Shown: piece after piece, positions 35,178-44,518 of the stretch | How the letters are laid out: each line of letters starts with the position of its first letter | How positions within the stretch are numbered: position 1 is the stretch's first letter | DNA from: an uncultured Maribacter sp. | Lineage (GTDB): Bacteria > Bacteroidota > Bacteroidia > Flavobacteriales > Flavobacteriaceae | Reading direction: 5' to 3' | DNA length: 64,000 nt | Assembly (NCBI RefSeq): GCF_947495965.1 | Contig: NZ_CANMBB010000005.1 | Coordinates: 1 to 64,000, forward strand | Program-made: the position numbers and the translations under genes | Notes under the pieces: model-generated | Seen by the model: the letters and a program-made list of their open reading frames with translations, nothing else | What the model was told of the DNA's origin: nothing | Database searches by the model: none

Positions 35178-36650
35178 TTACCTACTGTAATTAGGAGACT
35201 CTTTAGTTATTGTTACATCATGCGGGTGACTTTCATTAATACCACTAGCAGTTATTTTTACAAATTTTCCAGTCTCTTTAAGAGTTTCTATATCCTTTGC
35301 TCCACAATATCCCATACCAGCTTTTAAGCCTCCAACAAACTGATGTATACTTTCATACAATTCGCCTTTATATGGTACGCGCCCTACAATACCTTCTGGT
35401 ACTAATTTTTTAATATCATCTTCCACATCTTGGAAATAACGATCTTTAGAACCTTGTTTCATAGCTTCTACAGAACCCATTCCTCTATACGACTTAAACT
35501 TACGCCCTTCATATATAATAGTTTCTCCTGGAGATTCTTTTGTTCCTGCCAAAAGAGAACCTAACATTACGGTATCTGCTCCTGCTGCAATTGCTTTTGG
35601 AATATCTCCTGTATAACGAATACCACCATCTGCAATGACTGGAACACCAGAACCTTTTAATGCCGCAGCAACTTCTAATACTGCTGAGAATTGCGGAAAA
35701 CCAACACCTGCAACGACACGAGTAGTACATATAGAACCAGGCCCTATACCTACTTTAACAGCATCTGCACCCGCTTCTACCAAATATTTAGCAGCTTCAC
35801 TAGTTGCTATATTCCCAACAATTACTTCTAGTTTTGGAAACTTCTTTTTTACAGATTTTAGTGCAGCAACAACAGTTTTAGTATGCCCATGAGCAGTATC
35901 TATAACCACAGCATCTACTCCAGCATTTACTAATGCCTCTGCCCTATCAACAACATCGGCAGTAACACCCAAAGCGGCTGCTACACGTAATCGACCATAC
36001 TGATCCTTATTCGCTATAGGTTTTTGCGTAAGTTTAGTAATATCTCTAAAGGTTATTAAACCTACTAACTTATTATCTTTATCTACAACTGGTAATTTCT
36101 CTATTTTGTGTTCTTGTAAAATATCTTCAGCCTCAGCAAGTGACGTTCCCTCCGCTGCTGTTACCAAATTTTCTGAAGTCATAACTTCAGAAATAGGTCT
36201 ATTATCATTCTTTTCAAAACGCAAATCACGATTGGTTACAATTCCTATGAGCTTTCCTTTATCATCTACTATGGGAATTCCTCCAATACTATGCTCCTTC
36301 ATATTAGCTTTTGCATCACTAACCTTAGAATCTAACGGCATTGTTACTGGATCCAAAATCATTCCACTTTCCGCACGTTTTACTTTACGCACTTTGATTG
36401 CTTGCTGCTCAATGGTCATATTTTTATGAAGGACTCCTATACCTCCTTCTTGAGCCATAGCAATAGCCATACGTGATTCTGTTACGGTATCCATCGCTGC
36501 GGATACAATTGGAACATTAATGGTAATATTACGTGTAAATTTTGCTTTTATACTAACTTCTCTAGGAAGAACTTCGGAATAAGCAGGAATTAAGAGTACG
36601 TCATCATAAGTAAGACCTTCTCCAACAATTTTATTGAGGTGTGCTTGCAT
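35178..36650 (-). CDS. guaB: Inosine-5'-monophosphate dehydrogenase
   Basis: 490 residues from the ATG at 36650. The N-terminus [19 protein letters not shown] is typical. Two CBS domains occupy about 95-210; the catalytic loop is [15 protein letters not shown] with Cys near residue 305; the flap region contains [16 protein letters not shown]. The enzyme converts IMP to XMP, the committed step to GMP. An in-frame ATG at 36677 would add nine residues, but it falls inside a -7 element (36675-36682), so I prefer 36650. It is monocistronic and ends at a shared terminator. Confidence 0.97.
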   Translation of the reverse strand: MQAHLNKIVGEGLTYDDVLLIPAYSEVLPREVSIKAKFTRNITINVPIVSAAMDTVTESRMAIAMAQEGGIGVLHKNMTIEQQAIKVRKVKRAESGMILDPVTMPLDSKVSDAKANMKEHSIGGIPIVDDKGKLIGIVTNRDLRFEKNDNRPISEVMTSENLVTAAEGTSLAEAEDILQEHKIEKLPVVDKDNKLVGLITFRDITKLTQKPIANKDQYGRLRVAAALGVTADVVDRAEALVNAGVDAVVIDTAHGHTKTVVAALKSVKKKFPKLEVIVGNIATSEAAKYLVEAGADAVKVGIGPGSICTTRVVAGVGFPQFSAVLEVAAALKGSGVPVIADGGIRYTGDIPKAIAAGADTVMLGSLLAGTKESPGETIIYEGRKFKSYRGMGSVEAMKQGSKDRYFQDVEDDIKKLVPEGIVGRVPYKGELYESIHQFVGGLKAGMGYCGAKDIETLKETGKFVKITASGINESHPHDVTITKESPNYSR

Positions 36651-36674
36651 AGCAATTATAGATTTAATTGCAGG

Positions 36675-36682
36675 CAAATATA
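36675..36682 (-). promoter_or_regulatory. -7 element for guaB; decides the start codon
   Basis: On the minus strand TATATTTG matches TAnnTTTG. It overlaps the alternative ATG at 36677, so transcripts from it would only contain the ATG at 36650. Confidence 0.55.
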
Positions 36683-36761
36683 CAGTTTTTATTAATATCT
36701 AGTCTGATTTATCAGTAGACTTTATTAGAGAACAACAACAAGCCTAGTGCTACTATTAAAC

Positions 36762-37220
36762 TTAATGCACCTTATATTTAGTACGAGCTTCTTTTGCCCA
36801 TTTTATTAAAGATTCCTTTTCTTCCTCTGTAATATTACCATGTGTCCAAGTATATTCTTTTAAAGGCATTTTATTTTCTTCAACCTCTTCAATTAACTCC
36901 TCTAACTTATGGTCCTTTTTCTTATCCTTATAATTGTTCCATCCTGTAAGGTTAAAATGCTCATTCCCTTCTTCAATATGGTCTGCCATCCACATAGAAA
37001 CTGGAGCTATTTTTCCATACCAAGGATATACTGTTTTATTTGTGTGGCAATCATAACATTGCTTTTCTAGTATAGCAGCAACTTCTTTAGATGGCTTTGT
37101 TTCTGTTTCAAAATCAGCTACATCTCTAATTTCTGCATTGTTCAGGTCTACACTAAAAAATTGCAAAATAATTAATACTAGCACTAAACAAACTAAAATT
37201 GTTTTAACTACTTTTTTCAT
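36762..37220 (-). CDS. Heme-binding domain (Haem_bd) protein
   Basis: 152 residues with an N-terminal membrane anchor or signal (about 5-24). A c-type heme motif CYDCH (Cys55, Cys58, His59) lies in QCYDCHTNKTVYPWYG, the hallmark of the Haem_bd family, followed by PVSMWMADHIEEGNEHFNL and the distal region NKMPLKEYTWTHGN. It is a periplasmic monoheme c protein of unknown function. It is the last gene of the cluster that starts at 43473 and follows the TonB-dependent receptor by 17 bp, which hints at a redox step in iron or heme handling. Confidence 0.88.
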   Translation of the reverse strand: MKKVVKTILVCLVLVLIILQFFSVDLNNAEIRDVADFETETKPSKEVAAILEKQCYDCHTNKTVYPWYGKIAPVSMWMADHIEEGNEHFNLTGWNNYKDKKKDHKLEELIEEVEENKMPLKEYTWTHGNITEEEKESLIKWAKEARTKYKVH

Positions 37221-37237
37221 GATTTAGTTTTTTAAGG

Positions 37238-39667
37238 TTATAACTTAAATTGTATAGTTGTATAAAAATTTCTTGGGGCAGATGGTATTATTCCTGGCCC
37301 AGGATACCCTGTTGCTCTTCTTGTAAAATATGCTTCGTCTAAAATATTATTTATTCCCGCTTCTAATTTAAATTTCTTATAACTATAAGACAACGAAAAG
37401 TCTAATACATTATAAGCTGGTATTTCTCCAATAACTCCACTTAAATTACCTTCCACAGCATTAGATGCATCTGTAAATTGGGAAGATAAGTAAGTATACT
37501 GAATATTAGAAAGTAAATTTTTATACCCAAACCTAATCCCTGTTTTTAAATTTACATTAGGAATAAATTCTACCCTATTACCTTCTATACCATTTTGTCC
37601 AGACCTTGTATATTCAGAATCTATCAACGAAGCATTTATAAAGTAATTAAAACTATAGTTAGTATTCTTAATAAATAGTTTATTTAAATTAATATCTATT
37701 AAGGATTCCAAACCATACATTACCGCATCTCCCACATTATTACGTTCACTTTTTACACTACCATCTGCAAAAGCTTTTTGCACAAACCCAATTCTGTCTT
37801 TATAAAACAAACTAAAAAAACCAGCATCATAGGATATTATATTTTTATAATTTCCGCGGACACCTATATCTGCAGTAAATCCTTTTTCGTCTGATATATC
37901 TGGGCTAATAACAAACGCAGGGTTTACAATACTAATATCTGTAAAGGTAACCGACCTATAATTTTGAGAAATATTACCGTAAACTTCTGACACCTTATTA
38001 GGCTTATAACCAACCCCTAAACCTAAAAGCACAAAAGATCGTTTTCTTTCTTCGGCATCTTCCATGGTTTCATTTAAAATTACATTACCGGCAGCATCTG
38101 TATTTATATTCTTATAAAATCCGTCGCTTTCAGTTTTTATATGTTCTAATCTAAAACCTGGCGTAATAGATAATTTATCATTTAGATAAACAATATTTTC
38201 TCCAAAAAGAGCCATATTTAAATTTGGATAAGCGTATTCCGATTGGCTAGGGTAATTAGGATAATCCTCTAATTTTAAATCAAAATTGGCATCACTACCA
38301 TTAGAACCTGGACCTTGCAATGCAGTATTATCTGCTTTATAAAATTTAGTTCCAATTAAAAACGTAGCCTTTTTATTAAAAAGAGAATACTCATTTAACA
38401 AACGAGCTTCAAAACCATAATTATTAAAATCTCCTTTTATTAAATCTCTTTCAGAACCTGGATCTACCTGATCCACTCTATTTGTTCTAAAACCTAAAGC
38501 ATCTCTAGAAGCATTTAAACCAAATAAGTTAAAAGTAAAGTTTGTTTTTTCTGAAAATTTATGTGACAGTTTAAGATTATACAAAAGCCAATCTATCTGA
38601 AACCAATTACGAGCTCTATTACTCTGGTATGGATCCTCTGCAAACATTTGGTCATTTAACCCTCCTGCTTGTTGTGTTAAGTAATTTAGATATGTTACCT
38701 CGCCTTCTAACTTGGTTTTCTCTGTAAATTCATACCCTAAATGAACATAAGCATTTTTAGATTCAAATTCTGAATTTGCTCTAAATCCATCACCCTTTTT
38801 GTAGTTAAAAAAAGTGTAGTAACTAAATTTATTTTTAGTACCACTTATACTTGTAAAGTTAGTATAAAGCCCATTACTACCAACTGTATTCCTAGTAATT
38901 AACTCAAAAGGTTCTACTGGGTTTGGCTTTTTCATTACAAAATTAACCAAACCTCCAAATTGCGTCCCATATTGTAAAGATGCCGCCCCTCTTATTATTT
39001 GTACTTCTTGCAAAGCCTCTGCCGCAGGTGTGTAATAACTTTCAGGGTATCCTAAAACATCCGCACTTATATCATACCCATTTTGTCTAGTGTTAAAGTT
39101 TGCTGTTCTATTTGGATCCAATCCTCTACCACCTATATTAAGTTGTAAGCCAGCATCATCATTCTGGTAAATATTTAAACCAGCAACCTGACTGTAAATT
39201 TGTCTCGCATTATTAGATGCTAAATTTGCCATAGATTGCTCCACCAATACAACCTCTGTTTTTTTTCCTGCGTAGATAGAAGTTTCTTCTACATCTTTTA
39301 ATCGTTTTAGCTCAAAAACCTGAGCTCTTCTTGCTGTTACTTCTACTTCTGATAATTGTTCCCCTAATGGATTAAGAGAAACATTTAACACAACATTTTT
39401 AGCACCAGAAACGACTTCTTCTTTTACTTTAAAATTAAAAGAAAAAAAGACAAGTGTAATACTTTCTTTTTCTGTTATAAATTCAAAATAACCTTTCTCA
39501 TCTGTAGTGGTAAGTTTACCAATTGCTTTATCATACACTTCTACCTCATTTATGGCAGATGTATTCTCTGAATTTGATACAATACCTGATATTTTATATT
39601 GCGCAGATATAGATGCGCTCAACATAAAAAATATAATTAATACTTTACAATCCCTTAATTTCATCAT
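37238..39667 (-). CDS. TonB-dependent receptor, FecA-like
   Basis: 809 residues. Signal peptide about 1-22 (ASISAQ); carboxypeptidase-regulatory-like domain about 23-105 (YKISGIVSNSENTSAINEVEVYD, shown in part by family); plug domain about 125-240 (GRGLDPNRT, IIRGAASLQYGTQFGGLVNF); and a 22-strand barrel to the C-terminus, which ends FYTTIQFKL. The TonB-dependent barrel imports large nutrients, typically ferric chelates or heme, using inner-membrane energy. FecA-like plug motifs and the imelysin/DUF4856/HTTM/heme-binding neighbours point to iron. The start overlaps the HTTM gene by 23 bp, so translation is coupled. No FecIR pair is adjacent. Confidence 0.93.
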   Translation of the reverse strand: MMKLRDCKVLIIFFMLSASISAQYKISGIVSNSENTSAINEVEVYDKAIGKLTTTDEKGYFEFITEKESITLVFFSFNFKVKEEVVSGAKNVVLNVSLNPLGEQLSEVEVTARRAQVFELKRLKDVEETSIYAGKKTEVVLVEQSMANLASNNARQIYSQVAGLNIYQNDDAGLQLNIGGRGLDPNRTANFNTRQNGYDISADVLGYPESYYTPAAEALQEVQIIRGAASLQYGTQFGGLVNFVMKKPNPVEPFELITRNTVGSNGLYTNFTSISGTKNKFSYYTFFNYKKGDGFRANSEFESKNAYVHLGYEFTEKTKLEGEVTYLNYLTQQAGGLNDQMFAEDPYQSNRARNWFQIDWLLYNLKLSHKFSEKTNFTFNLFGLNASRDALGFRTNRVDQVDPGSERDLIKGDFNNYGFEARLLNEYSLFNKKATFLIGTKFYKADNTALQGPGSNGSDANFDLKLEDYPNYPSQSEYAYPNLNMALFGENIVYLNDKLSITPGFRLEHIKTESDGFYKNINTDAAGNVILNETMEDAEERKRSFVLLGLGVGYKPNKVSEVYGNISQNYRSVTFTDISIVNPAFVISPDISDEKGFTADIGVRGNYKNIISYDAGFFSLFYKDRIGFVQKAFADGSVKSERNNVGDAVMYGLESLIDINLNKLFIKNTNYSFNYFINASLIDSEYTRSGQNGIEGNRVEFIPNVNLKTGIRFGYKNLLSNIQYTYLSSQFTDASNAVEGNLSGVIGEIPAYNVLDFSLSYSYKKFKLEAGINNILDEAYFTRRATGYPGPGIIPSAPRNFYTTIQFKL

Positions 39668-41030
39668 TGAATGGTACTATCCACTTTTTATGTTTGAAAG
39701 ATTCTTTTTCTTGATACAAATTTACGCTTTTATCTATAAATGGTTGACTTAGTCTTCCGTTTAATGCAACATAACTATCTACAAAAACTTGTATATTTTT
39801 GTGCCCTTGTTTTTTAAAATGATTTCCTAAAAAATGTGCGTATTCTAAAATAAAATCTGGCTGAAAACTCATTTGTTTTTCTTGCAAGGGTGTTAAAAAA
39901 TCGGAATTATCTACATAAAAAAACTTGTTTGTTTTTGCATCTACAATTTTAAAATTTGCTACCCCCATTTTCTCCATTAACATAACTCTCCAAGAAAATC
40001 TATACCCTTCTTCTGTCCAAAATAATTCACCAGGGTATGCCAAATAACGCCACGGAAATAAAAGTTGAATAGCAAAAAATACAACTACAGTATAAAAAGC
40101 TAATTTCTTAACAGGTTTTACTGCCGTTTGTTTCCTTGTAACTAGGTCCCATTTTCTTTTAAAAGGATTAAAAGTTCTAGATACAAAGTCAATTATTTTT
40201 TGATGTAATGAAGCATCAAAAAATATAATAGAACCTACTATCATTATATAAGGAAACATTCCGATAGGAAATAATATTCTTGTAAAAAGATGAAAAACTA
40301 CAACCAATACAAAAGCTATGTTTCTAGTTTTTTTACAAAGAAGTAAAAAAGGTATACACAGATCATATATCATACCAGACCAACTCATAGCATAATGAAA
40401 CCAATTTTCTTGCATTAAAGTGGTCCCTAAAACTGGAATATCATATTTAGACGGTAACCATATTTTTAATGGCATTGCTTTAAAAAGCCAATCGGAATTT
40501 ATTTTAGCCAAACCTGCATAAAAATACACAATTCCTAAAAGTAGTTTTATAGCATCTATAGTCCATTTTGGAACATATAAATATTCTTTTTTTCTTTTCA
40601 CTGCATCTATAGAGAAATAAGCATTTGCTGGTAAAAAAATCATTAAAAAACTTGCGATACTAACAAAATAATAATGATTTAAATATGTAGACTTATCTAT
40701 TAATTCTATATACGTGAAGCTCAGAAAAAAAACAATAATTGCAATTCTATATTTATAACCTAACGCTACAAGAAATGCAGAAAATCCGCAAATTAAGAAC
40801 AAAACATAGGTATATGTTCCGAGTGCTTTAACCCATTCAAAACCAAAATATTTAAAATGAAATGTAGGTGAAACATAAAGAGTGTCTATCCATCCTTTAC
40901 TCCAAAAACGAATAATGCTTATACACATCATTATACCAAAACCAATACGAAAAACAGCTAAAGAAGCACCAGATGCTTTTTTCTCTAAATATTTGCTGTA
41001 ATTTAATTTCATATTTTCTGTGAAAAACAA
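39645..41030 (-). CDS. HTTM (vitamin K-dependent gamma-carboxylase-like) membrane protein
   Basis: 461 residues with about eight membrane segments in the first 330 residues and a soluble C-terminal part. The opening ASLAVFRIGFGIMMCISIIRF and the motif PANAYFSID (about 130) and AGLAKINSDWL (about 172-182) are typical of the HTTM domain shared with vitamin K-dependent gamma-carboxylase. Bacterial members have no proven reaction. The gene lies between imelysin and the TonB-dependent receptor, a conserved setting in Bacteroidota that suggests a job in iron acquisition, perhaps modifying a partner lipoprotein. Start could also be Met7 (MKLNYSKYLEKK, 41012), 67 bp after the imelysin-like gene. Confidence 0.88.
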   Translation of the reverse strand: MFFTENMKLNYSKYLEKKASGASLAVFRIGFGIMMCISIIRFWSKGWIDTLYVSPTFHFKYFGFEWVKALGTYTYVLFLICGFSAFLVALGYKYRIAIIVFFLSFTYIELIDKSTYLNHYYFVSIASFLMIFLPANAYFSIDAVKRKKEYLYVPKWTIDAIKLLLGIVYFYAGLAKINSDWLFKAMPLKIWLPSKYDIPVLGTTLMQENWFHYAMSWSGMIYDLCIPFLLLCKKTRNIAFVLVVVFHLFTRILFPIGMFPYIMIVGSIIFFDASLHQKIIDFVSRTFNPFKRKWDLVTRKQTAVKPVKKLAFYTVVVFFAIQLLFPWRYLAYPGELFWTEEGYRFSWRVMLMEKMGVANFKIVDAKTNKFFYVDNSDFLTPLQEKQMSFQPDFILEYAHFLGNHFKKQGHKNIQVFVDSYVALNGRLSQPFIDKSVNLYQEKESFKHKKWIVPFNDEIKGL

Positions 41031-41079
41031 AAAAGGTTATCTGAACCAGACAACCCTATAATTTTATCTATTTTTTTTA

Positions 41080-42174
41080 CTAGTCACCATCTGCATCTAC
41101 ATAATCTACACTTACATTAAATGCCTGCAACATATCTACTTTTAAAGAAACTACATTTAACTGCAAAGCATCATAAGCTTGTGTCATTTTTGTATTGTCC
41201 GTATTTATCTGATTAGAAAAACTATTTTCTAACTCATTTATTTTTTCACGTGCACCACTAAACTGAGTATTTATAAGGGATTCTAATGCGGAATTATCTA
41301 AACTTTTTAAATGTGTTACATAACTTTCTCCTGTTGAAGAACTATTATAAGCATTTCCGTTAAAGAAGTTCTCTGCTGCTGTTAATGCCTCTAAAGTTAA
41401 AGTTTTAGAAACCTCATTATTATAAAAAGCCTCTACTCTATCTGGTAGGGGATTTGCAGAAAAGTTACCTGCAGGTGTACCTACTTTATTTGCTCTTAAA
41501 CCTTTTTCGTAATAGAATATAAAATCATTTACTAATTTATTATAGGCACTAGATGCCGTATTAGAAGTACTGCTTATAAAAGTATCTCTATAGGATGTAG
41601 TCCAATCATTTATAACTTCATCTGTCAAAGCATCCATTTGGTTTACAACATCAGATAGGTAATTTTTGTATTTAACATCTTCATACTTAACTAAAATAGC
41701 TGCATCATCTGCAGCAACACCATATAACAAATAGTCTACTGCTGGGAAGCCAACGGCATCATTATTATTAACATGTGTTAAATCATAAGAACCAGAATCT
41801 ATATTAGCTTCCACATCTGTAATAGATACAGGATAAATATTCATCTGAAAAGAATATAAAATTTCTTCCGCCTTACCTATATTAAACATTTCTACATGTT
41901 GCCAAACTTCATAGGCACTTAACCATGAACTTCTTAACGCATCTAAATTAGTTTGATCTGGTGTTGCAATAAATGCATCCTTATTAGTTTTTAGAGCAAC
42001 TAACTTTTGAGACAAATCTTCTAGCGCAGGTATTATAATGTTATCTGCTACATTTACAAGTACCGCCTCTCTATCAAAACTATCCTCTTTTTTCTTTTCT
42101 GGAGAATCATCAGAAGAACTTGAACAAGTGTAGAACAAGAAAATAACTGCTACTAAAAAAAACTTCTTAATCAT
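41080..42174 (-). CDS. Imelysin-like lipoprotein
   Basis: 364 residues. A type II signal peptide with a lipobox cysteine near residue 17 (FLFYTCSSSSDD) anchors it to a membrane. Imelysin/IrpA-like helices are visible: QTNLDALRSSWLSAYEVWQHVE (in part), INSx-type loop PVSITDVEANIDSG, and the segment VGFPAVDYLLYG (141-152). In many imelysins this last segment has GxHxxE; here it reads GFPAVD, so His and Glu are replaced by Pro and Asp and a metal site there is unlikely. Family members are linked to iron uptake. It is preceded by an inverted repeat and its own -7 element and followed by HTTM and TonB-receptor genes. Confidence 0.88.
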   Translation of the reverse strand: MIKKFFLVAVIFLFYTCSSSSDDSPEKKKEDSFDREAVLVNVADNIIIPALEDLSQKLVALKTNKDAFIATPDQTNLDALRSSWLSAYEVWQHVEMFNIGKAEEILYSFQMNIYPVSITDVEANIDSGSYDLTHVNNNDAVGFPAVDYLLYGVAADDAAILVKYEDVKYKNYLSDVVNQMDALTDEVINDWTTSYRDTFISSTSNTASSAYNKLVNDFIFYYEKGLRANKVGTPAGNFSANPLPDRVEAFYNNEVSKTLTLEALTAAENFFNGNAYNSSSTGESYVTHLKSLDNSALESLINTQFSGAREKINELENSFSNQINTDNTKMTQAYDALQLNVVSLKVDMLQAFNVSVDYVDADGD

Positions 42175-42199
42175 AATCTAAATAATTAAATTGAAACGG

Positions 42200-42207
42200 C
42201 AAAAATA
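42200..42207 (-). promoter_or_regulatory. -7 element for the imelysin-like gene
   Basis: On the minus strand TATTTTTG matches TAnnTTTG, 25 bp before the ATG; the region where a -33 element would sit is inside the inverted repeat at 42212-42247. Confidence 0.45.
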
Positions 42208-42211
42208 CCAA

Positions 42212-42247
42212 AACTACTTGTTATCTATACACAGACAACAAGTAGTT
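42212..42247 (-). promoter_or_regulatory. Inverted repeat between DUF4856 and imelysin genes (hairpin or operator)
   Basis: AACTACTTGTT (42212-42222) and AACAAGTAGTT (42237-42247) are 11-bp perfect inverted repeats with a 14-bp spacer. On the minus strand the repeat follows the DUF4856 stop and precedes a T-rich segment, so it may be an intercistronic terminator/attenuator; it also covers the -33 region of the next gene. Confidence 0.6.
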
Positions 42248-42270
42248 ATTTATACTTTATAAAAAAAGTA

Positions 42271-43473
42271 TTAATCTGCTGCTTGAGCAGATGTAAAACC
42301 AAACTCTGTTGCTATTTCATCTGAAATAGCATCTAAAGTTTCTGAGGAAACCTCCCAAAAACCATTCCCTGCCATTAATTGTGCTACAAAAGCATCTACT
42401 TCAGTTTTAGAAAAATATGCTTCTGTGGTATTTGGTTTACGTGTAAATTGTAAACTATAAACAAACCCAAAACCTTCTGATAAATCATGAAAAGCTGCTG
42501 CATAATCATTTCCTAAGGCTGTTTTTCCTGTTTGTAAATAATGTGCTGCCCTTACTCCTATTACTTTAGATATGTTTTCTCTAATAATTTCTACTTGCTT
42601 ATCACGAACATCATAATCTTTTGCTACTATTGCGGCTCTTCCTAATTTAAAAGCTTCAAAAATAGTACTAGCAATACCTGCAAAATCTGAATCTCCTTCT
42701 ACTCTTGATAAATATTTATTTAAAAAACTATCTGCTCCCAATACAGGTACAGCTGCATTATCTTCTGCACCATATAAATACCCATAAGCCTCATCCCATT
42801 TATGCTCCATTGTAGTATAACTAACCCCTTCTTTATCAGCTACATCTCCATCGTTATTAGCTCTATTATCTCCTGCATCTAAAACTGAAGAACTTAAATA
42901 GTTATTTAGAATTTGATCCACCATTAATCCGCCAATTAAGCCTTTTGCAAACGCCTGATTAAGTTCTAAGCCTTTTGCATTAATATACCTTATAGATCCA
43001 CCTCCAGCTTCTTGTAATTGCCCTGCATTTCCTGCAGTAGCTGTAACTGCCCAATTTGGAAAAACGTCTGCTACTTGACTCTCTATATAACCATCAAAAT
43101 CTGCTTTTATAGCATTTGCATCGGTAGTATTTGCAGAAAAGAAATCTGCAGAAGCAGCTGTTTTACTTCGTATACTTTTATTAGAAGCATTTAAATCTGC
43201 CTCACTAAAATCTGACTCCCCTTCTACGTGAGCAAACATGCCGTCTAAATCTTCTTCTGTTTTTGTATTATCCTTTAAAGCAGACACTAACTCTTCTGCC
43301 ATTGCTATTCTTGTAGTTTGCCCTCCAAAATTTACTGTAGACACGCCATCTCTTTCAAAAGAATAACTAGCTGGATTGTTTATTACTATTTCTCCTCCAT
43401 CATTATCATCAGAGTTACAAGATGTAAAACATACACCCGCAAATGCGGTAAGAGCAATTAAAACTTTTTTCAT
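42271..43473 (-). CDS. DUF4856 domain lipoprotein
   Basis: 400 residues. Lipoprotein signal peptide with Cys19 (GVCFTSCNSDDNDGG). The mature protein starts with the family segment NPASYSFERDGVSTVNFGGQ (in part) and continues as a helical, soluble protein with KGLIGGLMVDQILNNYL and MEHKWDEAYGYLYGA, ending SDEIATEFGF. DUF4856 proteins occur in Bacteroidota beside imelysin and TonB-dependent receptor genes, and appear related in fold to the imelysin helical bundle; the activity is unknown. It is the first gene of the iron cluster and has a full consensus promoter upstream. Confidence 0.87.
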   Translation of the reverse strand: MKKVLIALTAFAGVCFTSCNSDDNDGGEIVINNPASYSFERDGVSTVNFGGQTTRIAMAEELVSALKDNTKTEEDLDGMFAHVEGESDFSEADLNASNKSIRSKTAASADFFSANTTDANAIKADFDGYIESQVADVFPNWAVTATAGNAGQLQEAGGGSIRYINAKGLELNQAFAKGLIGGLMVDQILNNYLSSSVLDAGDNRANNDGDVADKEGVSYTTMEHKWDEAYGYLYGAEDNAAVPVLGADSFLNKYLSRVEGDSDFAGIASTIFEAFKLGRAAIVAKDYDVRDKQVEIIRENISKVIGVRAAHYLQTGKTALGNDYAAAFHDLSEGFGFVYSLQFTRKPNTTEAYFSKTEVDAFVAQLMAGNGFWEVSSETLDAISDEIATEFGFTSAQAAD

Positions 43474-43510
43474 TATTATATTTATTTAGACTTGTTTTAA
43501 ATAATTTACG

Positions 43511-43541
43511 CAAAAATAAACCCAAAAATGGAATACACAAA
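43511..43541 (-). promoter_or_regulatory. Promoter of the iron-acquisition cluster (TTTG-N19-TATTTTTG)
   Basis: On the minus strand TTTG (43541-43538) is followed after 19 bp by TATTTTTG (43518-43511), both halves of the Bacteroidota consensus, 38 bp before the DUF4856 ATG. No convincing Fur box was found. Confidence 0.72.
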
Positions 43542-43622
43542 CTTTATTTGTAATAAATCTAAATAAACTTAATATTTTTCAATGAATAGAATTGTAACAA
43601 CATATAGACCAATACAATAGAG

Positions 43623-44489
43623 TTAATGATATGCTGAAAAAAGTTCTGAAGCTTTATTATAAGCCGCTTCAAAAACCATCCAATTTACGTTAGTTTCAAC
43701 TTTCTCTGAAGTAAAATAAGAAAGTACTTTTTCTGTTGGCATATTCCCAGTAAGCTCATCTTTAGCCATTGGACACCCACCAAACCCTTGTATTGCTCCA
43801 TCAAACCTACGACAACCTGCTTGGTATGCTGCGTTTACTTTCTCATGCCATTCTGTAGGCGTTGTATGTAAGTGTGCACCAAACTCTATGTTTGGATATT
43901 TAGGAATTAGGTTAGAAAATAAATAATCTATAGTTTCCGCATTTGAGGTCCCTACCGTATCTGAAAGCGATAGAATTTTAACGCCCATATTAGCTAGCTT
44001 CTCAGTCCACTCTCCTACTATATCTACATTCCAAGGATCACCATAAGGGTTTCCAAAACCCATAGATATATAGGTTACCACTTCTTTATTAGAAGCATCT
44101 GCTATATTTAATATTTCTTGCAGTATTTCTACAGACTGTGAAATTGTTTTATGCGTATTACGCATTTGAAAGTTTTCTGAAATAGAAAAAGGATATCCTA
44201 AATATTGTATTTCTTTATGTTCCGATGCATCTTGCGCTCCACGAACATTTGCTACAATAGATAATAGTTTACTTTCGGTTTTGGATAAATCTAAATTTGC
44301 TAAAACCTCTGCAGTATCTACCATTTGGGGTATTGCTCTTGGCGAAACAAAACTTCCGAAGTCAAGCGTATCAAAACCGCAACCTAATAAAGATTGAATG
44401 TATTTTACTTTTTTATTGGTTGGGATAAAAGTTTTGATGCCTTGCATAGCATCTCTAGGACATTCTATAATTTTAACAGATGTAGACAT
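43623..44489 (-). CDS. Hydroxymethylglutaryl-CoA lyase-like protein
   Basis: 288 residues, a DRE-TIM metallolyase. The N-terminus EXPRDxxQG-like motif reads ECPRDAMQGIKTFIPT (8-23), with the catalytic Arg and metal Asp; HLHTTPTEWHEKV carries the metal-binding His pair; GAIQGFGGCPMAKDELTGN carries the active-site cysteine of the HMG-CoA lyase signature. It would cleave HMG-CoA to acetoacetate and acetyl-CoA, as in leucine degradation. No other leucine-degradation gene is nearby. Start ATG is 43-44 kb region, 29 bp after the LysE-type gene on the same strand, so they may be cotranscribed. Confidence 0.88.
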   Translation of the reverse strand: MSTSVKIIECPRDAMQGIKTFIPTNKKVKYIQSLLGCGFDTLDFGSFVSPRAIPQMVDTAEVLANLDLSKTESKLLSIVANVRGAQDASEHKEIQYLGYPFSISENFQMRNTHKTISQSVEILQEILNIADASNKEVVTYISMGFGNPYGDPWNVDIVGEWTEKLANMGVKILSLSDTVGTSNAETIDYLFSNLIPKYPNIEFGAHLHTTPTEWHEKVNAAYQAGCRRFDGAIQGFGGCPMAKDELTGNMPTEKVLSYFTSEKVETNVNWMVFEAAYNKASELFSAYH

Positions 44490-44518
44490 TCTTTAATTTA
44501 ATGGGTATAAATTTACTA

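Noticed and set aside
36675-36677. Longer guaB start at 36677
   Set aside because: The ATG overlaps a -7 element and the nine extra residues are atypical; the ATG at 36650 gives the expected protein.
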